This document shows, in pieces, positions 1-8,000 of a stretch of DNA of 30,020 nucleotides. This DNA is from Bacteroidales bacterium (lineage in GTDB: Bacteria > Bacteroidota > Bacteroidia > Bacteroidales > ML635J-15), in contig JALOAQ010000019.1 of assembly GCA_023228725.1 (NCBI GenBank), positions 1 to 30,020 on the forward strand, read 5' to 3'. The first letter of the stretch is position 1; every line of letters starts with the position of its first letter. Both the position numbers and the translations under genes were made by a program. Under the pieces are notes generated by a model. It made no database searches, had not been told where the DNA came from, and was given only the letters and a program-made list of their open reading frames with translations.

Positions 1-100
1 ATTTTTTAAAAATATCTTTCGTAATCCTGTATCCAAATGAAACTAGTTTAAAGTATATAAAAATATAAATTAAGTTATTCTAATTTTTACCTGTTTTATT

Positions 101-130
101 TTGCTACTCGCTATTAAATCAAAGAACCTT
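101..130 (-). promoter_or_regulatory. boxA-like leader element, probable rRNA operon leader
   Basis: About 45-50 nt downstream of the leftward promoter at 173-203, the minus strand reads GGTTCTTTGATTTAATA (core TTCTTTGA at 126-119). This resembles the boxA antitermination element of rRNA leaders (E. coli TGCTCTTTAACA) and the TTCTTTGA motif I recall ahead of Bacteroidota 16S genes. No ATG or GTG on the minus strand follows between here and position 1, which fits an untranslated leader. That an rRNA operon lies left of the window is inference. Confidence 0.4.
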
Positions 131-172
131 TAAAATCCAAAACAAATTTTATCGTATTGTGTTTTGGGACTG

Positions 173-203
173 CAAAGATAAAACCATTTTTATTACTACC
201 AAA
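173..203 (-). promoter_or_regulatory. Strong leftward Bacteroidota-type promoter
   Basis: On the minus strand TTTG (203-200), a 19-nt spacer and TATCTTTG (180-173) match the Bacteroidota -33/-7 consensus TTTG-N19/20-TAnnTTTG exactly. T- and A-tracts at about 205-235 lie just upstream and could act as an UP element. Transcription would start near 166 and leave the window to the left. Apart from this promoter and leader I see nothing definite in 1-364. The promoter of the rightward gene at 365 is not clear; TTTATTTG at 319-326 is one base off the -7 consensus. Confidence 0.6.
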
Positions 204-364
204 ACTTTTTTTAGTTTTTTTTAAAATATTTTTACTCATTTAAGCAACGCTTTGTATTACAAGGTTTTACGCTAAAAAATTTTTTAATAAATTAATTAAA
301 TATTCTTGAAAACTAAAGTTTATTTGTAAATATTTCTTATTTTTACCAAAAAAAACTAAGAAAA

Positions 365-3115
365 GTGAATAAAAAAAATCAAAAACAATCAAACAGAAGA
401 GGAATTCGGCATTTTAAAGAATATATAGTCCTAATAGCCTTTTCTTTTTTATTATATGGTATGTCAATAAATAATTATTTTAATATTGATGACGACTATG
501 TGTTTGAAAATCACCAACTTGTACAAAAAGGACTAAAAGGAATACCTGAAATTTTTAAAACAAGATACAATACTAAAGATGAACAATATTTTGGCTATAG
601 ACCTTTAACAATAGCCATTTTCGCAATTGAATATCAATTTTTTGGTAATAATCCTCATTCTGCTCACTTTTTTAACATTTTATATTATGCTATTGCATGT
701 GCTTTGTTGTTTTCCTTGCTAAAACTAATTTTTAAAGAGAAATATCCTAATAATTATACTTTTATTTCTTTTTTAATAGTCCTTATATTCACTACTCATG
801 CAATACATTCAGAAGTTGTTTTAAGTTTAAAAAACAGAGAAGAGATATTAGCTTTAATTTTTGGCTTAATAGCCAGCATATTTGCAATTAATTATTTTCA
901 AAACAAGAAAATTTATCAATTATTATTATCAGTTCTTGCACTTGTGTTGGCATTTTTAGCCAAAGAATCTGCAATTGTGTTTATGATTTTAATCCCTCTT
1001 ACAATCATTTTTTATAAAACAAATATAAAAATTTTGCCAAACTATAAATTCACTACACCAAAGTTTAGCCCCAACAAAAAGCAAAATAAGTTCATCATTT
1101 CCTTATTCTTTATTTTTATTTTCTTGTTTCTATTGCTTAGCCCTGAATTTAAAATAGGATTCGGTAAAACTATCAACTTACACAATACCTATATTAATAT
1201 AAATGAATACATAGTATGGCTAGTATTTTTTATTTTATATCTATACCTATTATATATAAGGAATAAAACAAATTTTCCAGTAAGATTAAATCCCCGTAAT
1301 ATTTCTCTTTGGATAATAAATCTTTTTGTAATTGCCTTTTTAATAATTACAAAATCTAATATAGCAGGTTTACTATTATTTATTATTCCGCTACTTACTT
1401 TAAGGATTAAGGAAAAAGAGGCGAAAACAAGTTATAAACTTAAAATTTTCGATAATATTTCAAAAAGAATCGTGTTTTCTATATTCGCCTTTATTATAAT
1501 AGCAGGTGCAGTTTTATTTATTACATATTATATCCCCAAAAAATCTTTACCAGAAGTAAATGCCCCTGTTTTTAAGTGGCAAAACCCTATTTTTGGATTT
1601 GGTGCAAATATTTTCGACAAGGTAGCTTTGGCTTTATATAGTTTAATATATTATTTTAAATTACTATTAATACCATATCCACTAAGGTTTTATTATGGAT
1701 ACAAAATGATCCCGATTGTAAATATTGCTAATCCAATAGTGCTTCTTTCTTTGCTAATAAATGTGCTTTTGTTGATTTGGGCTTTAAAAAACTTTAATAA
1801 AAGAAAAGATTTTGCTTATGGATATTTATTTTTATTTATTTCAATTTTTCCTATGGCAAACACATTTTTTCCTTTAACTGGAATAATCGCCGAAAGACTA
1901 ATATTTACTCCAAGCCTTGGTTTTGCAATAATTATTGGCTTTTTAATTTTTAAGATTTCTAAAATTAAACTTGATTTAAAACTAAGTAAAGCCAATAAAA
2001 ATTTGGTTTTTGCAATTGCCTTAATATTTATTTTACCAAATTCAATTATAAGTATAAATAGAAATAAAGATTGGAAAGACAGAAAAACATTATTTGAACA
2101 TGATATTAAATATTTGGAAAACTCTGCAAAGGCAAATACTTTATATGGAAATATTTTGATAGGCGAAGTTTATTCAGCAATAAAAAACAATCAAGCAATT
2201 ACAGGTTTTAATAAACAAATAAAAGAAGCAGAAAAACATTTTAACAAGTCTATTGAAATTGATTCTTCCTACTCCAACCCTTGGCATAATTTGGCTTATA
2301 TGAATATGGTTATTTACAAAAATTTCGAATTAGCCGAAGAGCAATTTACAAAATGTATAGAAGCAGACTCAACAATAGCGGCGGTTTACTTAAACAGAGG
2401 TACTGTAAATTATCACTTAAAAAATTATGAACAAAGTATTCAAGACCTCGAAGATTACATTAATAAATATCATAATTATAAAGATAAAGAATGGGATAAA
2501 GCATATCTTTTTATGGCTAAATCTTACTTTGAATTAAAAGATACGGTAAAATGTAACGAAAATTATGTCAAGGCTTTAAATAATTTAAAAATAGAAAATT
2601 TAAGCTTAATAGTTTTGTTTGATATTATCAATAATTTTGCACTTACCCAAGATAAGGAAAATTTATTATATACTTTAAATTACCTGAAAACAGAACACTT
2701 GAATGCTAAGGGTCTTTACGATATGACAACTTTTTATGCAAATATTGATGATTATGATTATATAATAAAACTAATTGAATTTTACAGTAAATCAAAACTC
2801 GAACTTACGTCCTTAAATGATATTATAAGCTATTTTGAAACAAAAAAAGATTTTGAAAGCATTATAAAAACTATTGATTTTAAAATATCTTTAAATCCAA
2901 GTCTTGATGCTAACTACGTTGATAAAGGAAATTATTATCTTTTAAGTGGAAATACTGCAAAGGCTATTGAATCTTGGGAAATTGCTTTCGAGAAAAACAA
3001 AGCTAACTTTAATATTGCCATGACTTTAAGCAATTATTTTACAGAAAACAATAATTTGAAAAAAGCTGAATATTATAATAATGAAGCCATAAAGTTTAGA
3101 CAGGAAAATAAATGA
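365..3115 (+). CDS. TMTC-like membrane glycosyltransferase (GT-C fold) with C-terminal TPRs
   Basis: A 916-residue polytopic membrane protein. After a basic N-terminus and a first membrane segment (about 20-35) comes an acidic loop with D42-D43-D44. This is followed by the patterns RPLT, NPHSAHFFNILYY and HAIHSEVVLSL-KNREE. These are typical of bacterial relatives of TMTC protein O-mannosyltransferases (DUF1736/TPR family), GT-C enzymes using lipid-linked sugars on the outer face of the inner membrane. Further hydrophobic segments run to about residue 580, including an unusually long stretch (about 240-400). TPR-like helices fill about 600-910, probably periplasmic. The start is GTG at 365: the frame is stopped at 314-316 and no ATG occurs before the first membrane segment. 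It stands alone, with no sugar-biosynthesis neighbours. A role in protein or surface glycosylation is inferred; donor and acceptor are unknown. Confidence 0.75.
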   Translation: MNKKNQKQSNRRGIRHFKEYIVLIAFSFLLYGMSINNYFNIDDDYVFENHQLVQKGLKGIPEIFKTRYNTKDEQYFGYRPLTIAIFAIEYQFFGNNPHSAHFFNILYYAIACALLFSLLKLIFKEKYPNNYTFISFLIVLIFTTHAIHSEVVLSLKNREEILALIFGLIASIFAINYFQNKKIYQLLLSVLALVLAFLAKESAIVFMILIPLTIIFYKTNIKILPNYKFTTPKFSPNKKQNKFIISLFFIFIFLFLLLSPEFKIGFGKTINLHNTYININEYIVWLVFFILYLYLLYIRNKTNFPVRLNPRNISLWIINLFVIAFLIITKSNIAGLLLFIIPLLTLRIKEKEAKTSYKLKIFDNISKRIVFSIFAFIIIAGAVLFITYYIPKKSLPEVNAPVFKWQNPIFGFGANIFDKVALALYSLIYYFKLLLIPYPLRFYYGYKMIPIVNIANPIVLLSLLINVLLLIWALKNFNKRKDFAYGYLFLFISIFPMANTFFPLTGIIAERLIFTPSLGFAIIIGFLIFKISKIKLDLKLSKANKNLVFAIALIFILPNSIISINRNKDWKDRKTLFEHDIKYLENSAKANTLYGNILIGEVYSAIKNNQAITGFNKQIKEAEKHFNKSIEIDSSYSNPWHNLAYMNMVIYKNFELAEEQFTKCIEADSTIAAVYLNRGTVNYHLKNYEQSIQDLEDYINKYHNYKDKEWDKAYLFMAKSYFELKDTVKCNENYVKALNNLKIENLSLIVLFDIINNFALTQDKENLLYTLNYLKTEHLNAKGLYDMTTFYANIDDYDYIIKLIEFYSKSKLELTSLNDIISYFETKKDFESIIKTIDFKISLNPSLDANYVDKGNYYLLSGNTAKAIESWEIAFEKNKANFNIAMTLSNYFTENNNLKKAEYYNNEAIKFRQENK

Positions 3116-3228
3116 TTAATTTTTTAACTCATAAAAACATAAGATATATAGAAAAAATCAATTGATTCTATATTACTGCTCAGCTGAAAAATCATTGTTT
3201 CCTACTATAATAAACAAAAAAAGCTAAA

Positions 3229-3250
3229 ATTGTTTGTTAGATTAAACAAA
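3229..3250. promoter_or_regulatory. Operator-like inverted repeat over the -33 box
   Basis: ATTGTTTG, spacer TTAGAT, TAAACAAA: near-matching arms with a 6-nt spacer, the same geometry as the sites at 3260-3283, 4578-4595 and 4607-4630. It covers the TTTG -33 box (3233-3236) of the ATPase promoter. This suggests a dimeric DNA-binding protein that would block or modulate transcription; the regulator is not identified. Confidence 0.6.
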
Positions 3251-3264
3251 ATACATTATTTTTG
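3233..3264 (+). promoter_or_regulatory. Promoter of the AAA+ ATPase gene
   Basis: TTTG at 3233-3236, a 20-nt spacer and TATTTTTG at 3257-3264 match the Bacteroidota consensus. The predicted start near 3271 leaves a leader of only about 13 nt before the ATG at 3284. No Shine-Dalgarno sequence is present. Both boxes are overlapped by inverted repeats. Confidence 0.65.
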
Positions 3265-3283
3265 TTCACTAAAATAAACAAAA
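3260..3283. promoter_or_regulatory. Operator-like inverted repeat between the -7 box and the ATG
   Basis: TTTTGTTCA, spacer CTAAAA, TAAACAAAA: 9-nt arms with one mismatch, abutting the ATG of the ATPase gene. It overlaps the -7 box and the whole predicted leader. It could be a DNA operator, or in the mRNA a partial hairpin masking the start codon. The DNA operator reading is favoured because the same geometry recurs at 3229 over the -33 box. Confidence 0.6.
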
Positions 3284-4480
3284 ATGGAAAGTTTAGCAAC
3301 ACAATTTCAACAAAGATTACAATATGTTTCTGTGGATTTTGTCCGTTCTATAATGGATGAGATTAACTGGGAAGCACAACTAATCGGAATTAAAGGGGCA
3401 AGAGGGATAGGAAAAACCACACTTTTGCTCCAATATATAAAACTTCATCTTTCCGAAGAATTAGATAAAACCATGTATGTCAGCTTAGATTCAGTTTGGT
3501 TTAGCAATTATTCCCTTTTGGATTTTGCAGGTGAATTTGAGCGAAAAGGTGGAAAATATCTTTTTTTAGACGAAGTTCACAAATATCAAAACTGGGCACA
3601 GGAACTCAAAAATATCTACGACAGCTATCCTCTATTAAAAGTTGTTTTCACCAGTTCTTCACTTTTAGAAATTTTAAATGCAAGAGCAGATTTGAGCCGC
3701 AGAGCAGTTATTTATACAATGCAGGGATTTTCTTTTAGAGAATACCTCTCTTTTGAAACAGGAATAAATTTTGAAAAAATTACATTGGAGCAAATTTTGA
3801 ATAATCATCAAAATGAAGCTTCCAAAATTAACGAAAAAATTCGACCTTTTCAGCATTTTGACAAATATCTCAAACAAGGATATTATCCGTTTTACACTGA
3901 ACAAGCCGATTTATATCCTTTGCGATTAGGAGAAATCATAAATATGATGTTAGAAATTGAATTACCACTTTTAAGGAATGTTAAAATCGAATATATTACA
4001 CGTATAAAACAATTATTGCTGATTATTGCCGAAAGTGTTCCTTTCATCCCGAATATCAGCAAGTTAAGTGAAAAAATAGGTCTTAACCGAGCAAGCTTAC
4101 TTTCTTATTTTCATTATTTGGACGAAATTGGGCTGACACGCAATCTTTTCAGAAAAGCCCACGGAATAAGCCGACTTCAAAAACCTGCAAAAATTTGGTT
4201 AGAAAACACAAATTTAGCATTTCTTTTAGCAAAGGAAAATGCTAACGAAGGCAACCTAAGGGAAACTTTTTTTGCTAACCAGCTTGCTTATAGACATGAC
4301 TTGCTTTACACAGAAAAAGGAGATTTTTTAATAAATGAAAAATATAACTTTGAAATAGGTGGTAAAAATAAAACAGACAAACAAATCAAATTTATGGAAA
4401 ATTCTTATATCGCTTCTGATAATATAGAATATGGTTTTGGAAATAAAATTCCGCTGTGGTTATTTGGATTTTTGTATTAG
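3284..4480 (+). CDS. AAA+ ATPase of the AAA_14/DUF4143-like family
   Basis: A 398-residue cytosolic protein. The Walker A motif is GARGIGKT (38-45) and Walker B is YLFLDEVHK with D96-E97. A sensor-like stretch TSSSLLEI and the signature ADLSRRA follow, then YTMQGFSFREYL. These are characteristic of the Bacteroidota ATP-binding proteins related to AAA_14 with a C-terminal DUF4143-type part. A winged-helix-like region (about 255-300) is suggested by KLSEKIGLNRASLLSYFHYL. The C-terminus carries FEIGGKNK (about 356-363), reminiscent of the E-x-K core of PD-(D/E)XK nucleases, but I do not claim activity. The gene stands alone between two 97-bp repeats and has its own operator-rich promoter. Its base composition looks slightly less AT-rich than its neighbours, which fits acquisition. 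The cellular role of this family is not established. Confidence 0.8.
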   Translation: MESLATQFQQRLQYVSVDFVRSIMDEINWEAQLIGIKGARGIGKTTLLLQYIKLHLSEELDKTMYVSLDSVWFSNYSLLDFAGEFERKGGKYLFLDEVHKYQNWAQELKNIYDSYPLLKVVFTSSSLLEILNARADLSRRAVIYTMQGFSFREYLSFETGINFEKITLEQILNNHQNEASKINEKIRPFQHFDKYLKQGYYPFYTEQADLYPLRLGEIINMMLEIELPLLRNVKIEYITRIKQLLLIIAESVPFIPNISKLSEKIGLNRASLLSYFHYLDEIGLTRNLFRKAHGISRLQKPAKIWLENTNLAFLLAKENANEGNLRETFFANQLAYRHDLLYTEKGDFLINEKYNFEIGGKNKTDKQIKFMENSYIASDNIEYGFGNKIPLWLFGFLY

Positions 4481-4496
4481 GATAAAACAATATCCT
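4479..4496 (+). other. Small inverted repeat at the ATPase stop codon
   Basis: AGGATA, loop AAACAA, TATCCT: perfect 6-bp arms starting inside the TAG stop codon. No T-run follows, so this is at best a weak terminator for the ATPase gene. Confidence 0.3.
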
Positions 4497-4577
4497 TGTA
4501 ATTTCTGAGTATCCTATATTATTGTAAGCTTAAAAAAATCATTATTTTCTACTACAATAAACAAAAAAAGCTATAAA

Positions 4578-4595
4578 TGTTTACCACACTAAACA
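4578..4595. promoter_or_regulatory. Operator-like inverted repeat, downstream copy 1
   Basis: TGTTTA, spacer CCACAC, TAAACA: perfect 6-bp arms. It corresponds by position to the site at 3229-3250 in the upstream repeat. Confidence 0.55.
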
Positions 4596-4606
4596 AAAAT
4601 CGTAAA

Positions 4607-4630
4607 TTTTGTTTACCACACTAAACAAAA
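4607..4630. promoter_or_regulatory. Operator-like inverted repeat, downstream copy 2
   Basis: TTTTGTTTA, spacer CCACAC, TAAACAAAA: perfect 9-bp arms, the best copy of the four. It touches the ybeY stop codon and could also form a hairpin at the 3' end of the minus-strand envelope transcript, but a clear T-run is lacking. Confidence 0.6.
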
Positions 4631-5050
4631 CTATATTAAATCTAAGTTTAAAAGAGCTTGGTCTTCACGTTTTCTCATAGCTTCGCATTCTGCTTCTGTA
4701 TCGTCTTTATAACCACACAAATGCAAAACTCCATGAATTATAACCCTGTAAATTTCTGTTTCGCCAGCTCCAAAAAGTATTGAATTTTCCTTAACCCTGT
4801 CTATACTAATATATAAATCGCCTGAAATTATGTTGTCTTCACAATAGTCAAAACTAATTATATCAGTATAATAGTCATGTTTTAAATACTCAATATTTAA
4901 TTTTAGTAAATATTCATCAGAGCAAAAAATATAATTTATATTTCCAATCTCACAAGCTTCTATTTCAATTTCGGAAGCAATCCATTTTTTAATACTTCTG
5001 TACTTCAATTCCGGTTTGTCCACGTCTTCGGCAAAAAAATTGATAGCCAT
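4631..5050 (-). CDS. ybeY: Endoribonuclease YbeY, rRNA maturation factor
   Basis: A 139-residue metal-dependent RNase of the UPF0054 family, used in 16S rRNA 3'-end maturation and ribosome quality control. The metal site HGVLHLCGYKDD starts at H106, with H110 as second ligand. The canonical third histidine (HxxxHxxGxxH) is replaced by D116. I recall this K-D form as usual in Bacteroidota homologues, so it is a lineage trait rather than damage. It starts 2 nt after the DUF4175 stop codon and is the last gene of the minus-strand cluster. The length is normal, and the N-terminus MAINFFAEDV is typical of the family in this phylum. Confidence 0.92.
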   Translation of the reverse strand: MAINFFAEDVDKPELKYRSIKKWIASEIEIEACEIGNINYIFCSDEYLLKLNIEYLKHDYYTDIISFDYCEDNIISGDLYISIDRVKENSILFGAGETEIYRVIIHGVLHLCGYKDDTEAECEAMRKREDQALLNLDLI

Positions 5051-5052
5051 AA

Positions 5053-8000
5053 TTATTCTTGATTTAACTTTTTTAAATATTCTTTATACTTATCGTTATA
5101 AAAAGTTCTTAATTTTAAATTAGATTTTTGTAATAATTCATTAAATCTTATCTCTTTTTCTTTCTCTTTAAAAATTTCGTCAGGATTGCTAAGTTTATAG
5201 TTTTTTGCTTCGTTGGATTTTCTTTTATTATCAATTTCTCTTTCTCTCTCACTATTTTCTGCCTGTAAAAGCCTGGTTAAAATTTGCTCATTACGGTTTA
5301 TTGTTGTTGGATTTATATTTTTATTAATAATATCTGATAAATTTTGATCCATCATTCTATTAATTTCTTGCAAAACTTTGGCAGATTCAGGACTTATGCC
5401 CGAGTTCATCATCTCATTAAGCATTTGTTGCATCATTTCTTGTTGCATAAGCATTTTTGCCAATTGTTCGCTCTGTTTTGCACCGCTTTTCATTCCTCCT
5501 TCTTTCATCATATCAATCATATCTTGCATTTGTTGCTTAATGCCTTGTTGCAAATCTCTCATTTTACCTTGCGGACTACCTTCTCCCTGATTTTTGCAAT
5601 TATTACATTGCCCTTCTCCACTTTTAGAGTTTGCCATTTGGTTTTGCATTTGCTCCATCATTTCTAAAAGAAGTAAAGCTAGATTATTAGCTGATGTCAT
5701 TACTAATTGCTGGGATGCCTCAATTAAATACTGCCTATTTTCACCAATCTCAGCCATAATTGTACTTAAATTTTTGTAAATAGTTTTAATCTCTTTTTCC
5801 ACTAATGGACCAAGTTCAGGTATTCGCCCCGACATAGCATTTAATGAGTCTCGAATAATATTAAAATTATCGCCTATATTTTTTTGCTTTAAAATAAACT
5901 CTTTATACCTTGGGTCCCGCGAACTTAAACCTTTTTGCTCTGTTAAAATCTCTTCTTGGTCAAAGGAAAAAGTTATTAAATTTTCTAAAACTTGCCTAAT
6001 ATCTTCAATATTTTCAGCCATTTCTTCTGATTCTTGTTCTTGCATATCACTTTTTAAGTTTTCAGAAAGCTCTTTCATCTTTTCCGAATTTTGCTTTTGT
6101 GATTTAGAAGCTTTTGAAGATTTTCCATCTTGCATTTCACCTTCTGTCTGTTCAAACATATCCAAAATATCTTGCATTTCTTCTTCGTAAGAATCTAAAT
6201 TCATTGGTTGTTTTAGTTCTGAATTTTTTTGTAAACTTTCTTCATAATCTTCTTTTATTTTTTTAAATTTTTCTTCATGTGCTTTTTGTTTTTCAGCCAA
6301 GTCTTGCTTATCCGATTTTTTATCTTTTGTTTCTTCTGATAGCTTTTCGTGGTCTTCGGCTAATTCTTCTAATTCAGAAATAGTATTTTTTAATCTTTCT
6401 TCTATTTCAGTTTTTTTCAATAACTCAAGCGTGTTATCCATTTGCTTTTCTAATTCTTCTGAATCAAACTTTAATTGGTCTGCAATTTTGAAAAAATCAT
6501 CATTCTTAAAATCTTCCATTAATTTTTGAAGCTCTTCCATCATTTTTTTCATCTCTTCATCCATTAAGGACTCAAAAAGCTCATTAATTTCTTGCTGTTT
6601 TTTTAATAAATCCTCATTTTTTGAAAATTGATCTTTATATTGTTGAACTTGATTTTGGTCGTTTTTTATTTCATTCATTAAATTTTCCAACTCAGATTGA
6701 TTATCCATAATCTGTTGAAGCATCTGATTTCTCTCAAAAGGAGTAAGTTGCTCGCTTAATAATTTTCTTTGTAATTCATCAATATTTTTACGCAACCTAG
6801 TATTTATATCTTTGGCTAAATCAATCTTAGACTCAGTATCTTCATTAGCTTTGGATGTCATTTTTTGCAAATCATCTGCACTAGGAATTATAAATTCCAT
6901 TTTTTGAGTTCGTGTTTTTTTAGCCCCATTAACACCGTCATTATCAGCAACTTCAAAATAATAGGAAATATTTTGACCCTTAATATCAATTTTAGAAAAA
7001 TCAAAAGCAAAATAAAAATCTTGTGAACTTATTGATTTAGAAAAAGGTATGTTTATTTTAATTAAACTATCGCTTTTTTCACCCGGCTTACAGTTAAAAC
7101 TTAAAGATGAAAAACCGTAGTCATCATCGATAAATCCATTAAAATAAACAACAGTTAAATGAGATGAGTCAACAATATTTTTAACAGAAATGCTAGGATA
7201 CAAGTCGGGAATAACATTTAATTGATAATTTACACCTGTATTTTCTTTAAAATATTCATTTTCTAAAACAATGGAATACATACCCGTTTTTAAAATTTTT
7301 CTTTTTACAGAATACACTTTATTTGTTTGACTTGCACGAATTTGTACAGTATCAAAAACCAAACTTAAAGAAGAAAGATTAGAAGTATTAAAATTCCAAA
7401 CAACTTCAGAACCAAGTGGTATAGTTAAATCACCGGAATTATTATAAACTTTTTCTTCAATATTTGTATAGCTAGGAGCTTTAACAATGGTTTTAAAATC
7501 AACAATTAATGGACTTGCTAAAACTTTAATTTTATATTCTTGCGAAATAACATCAATAGCAGTTAAATTAAAATTAATGTCATTATTCAAATTTTTAAAC
7601 TTATAAGTAAATATTCCTAAGCTTTCTTTTTCCATATAAAAGCTATTCCCCATATAGTTTAAAATAACTTGTTCTGGAGAATATTTACCCTTAGCACTAA
7701 TTCTTAAAATAAAATCTTTACCTTTTTTTACTTGTAAACTATCATTTAAAACTTCAAAACTAAAAGGAGCTGGCTCTATATAATGTTTGTCAAAATTAAT
7801 AATTCTTTCTGTTGCTTCGCTAAACATTTTGGGCCAAAATAAAAATATAATAAGAGTAATAAAACTTATTGGTAGCAAGTATTTTAAATATCGTAAATTT
7901 GATTTAAAACTTACAGCCGCTAAAAATGGAATAGGTTTTAATTTTTCTATTCGCTGGTCAATACTTGCAATTAAAATATCGCTAAATTCAGGATTTGAGT

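Larger units (their letters stand above)
3187..3283. repeat. Upstream 97-bp direct repeat flanking the ATPase gene
   Basis: This block ends immediately before the ATG at 3284. It aligns without gaps to 4534-4630 downstream of the same gene, with 78 of 97 positions identical by my hand count. Weaker similarity extends about 20 bp further left (a CTATATTA motif at both ends). It contains the ATPase promoter and two operator-like inverted repeats. The differences are concentrated in the spacers of those inverted repeats, while the arms are mostly kept. Confidence 0.8.
4534..4630. repeat. Downstream 97-bp direct repeat flanking the ATPase gene
   Basis: This is the second copy of the block at 3187-3283, in the same orientation and exactly 1,347 bp away, ending at the base before the ybeY stop codon. 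Its -7 box is spoiled (AAATTTTG instead of TATTTTTG) and its -33 position reads TTTA. It therefore probably no longer works as a promoter, and no ATPase gene follows it. Its two inverted repeats are more perfect than those upstream and share the same spacer, CCACAC. Confidence 0.8.

Noticed and set aside
3148..3171. Terminator after the TPR glycosyltransferase from ATAGAA/TTCTAT arms around AATCAATTGATT
   Set aside because: Pairing needs a four-base bulge, has few G-C pairs and lacks a T-run.
3187..4630. Insertion sequence or transposon around the ATPase gene
   Set aside because: The flanking blocks are direct, not inverted, no transposase or integrase is encoded, and no short target duplication was seen outside the blocks.
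5344..5779. Plus-strand open frames inside the DUF4175 gene
   Set aside because: They are His/Leu/Cys-rich antisense readings of the Gln/Met/Glu-rich coding strand; the minus-strand frame has clear family character and tight operon spacing.
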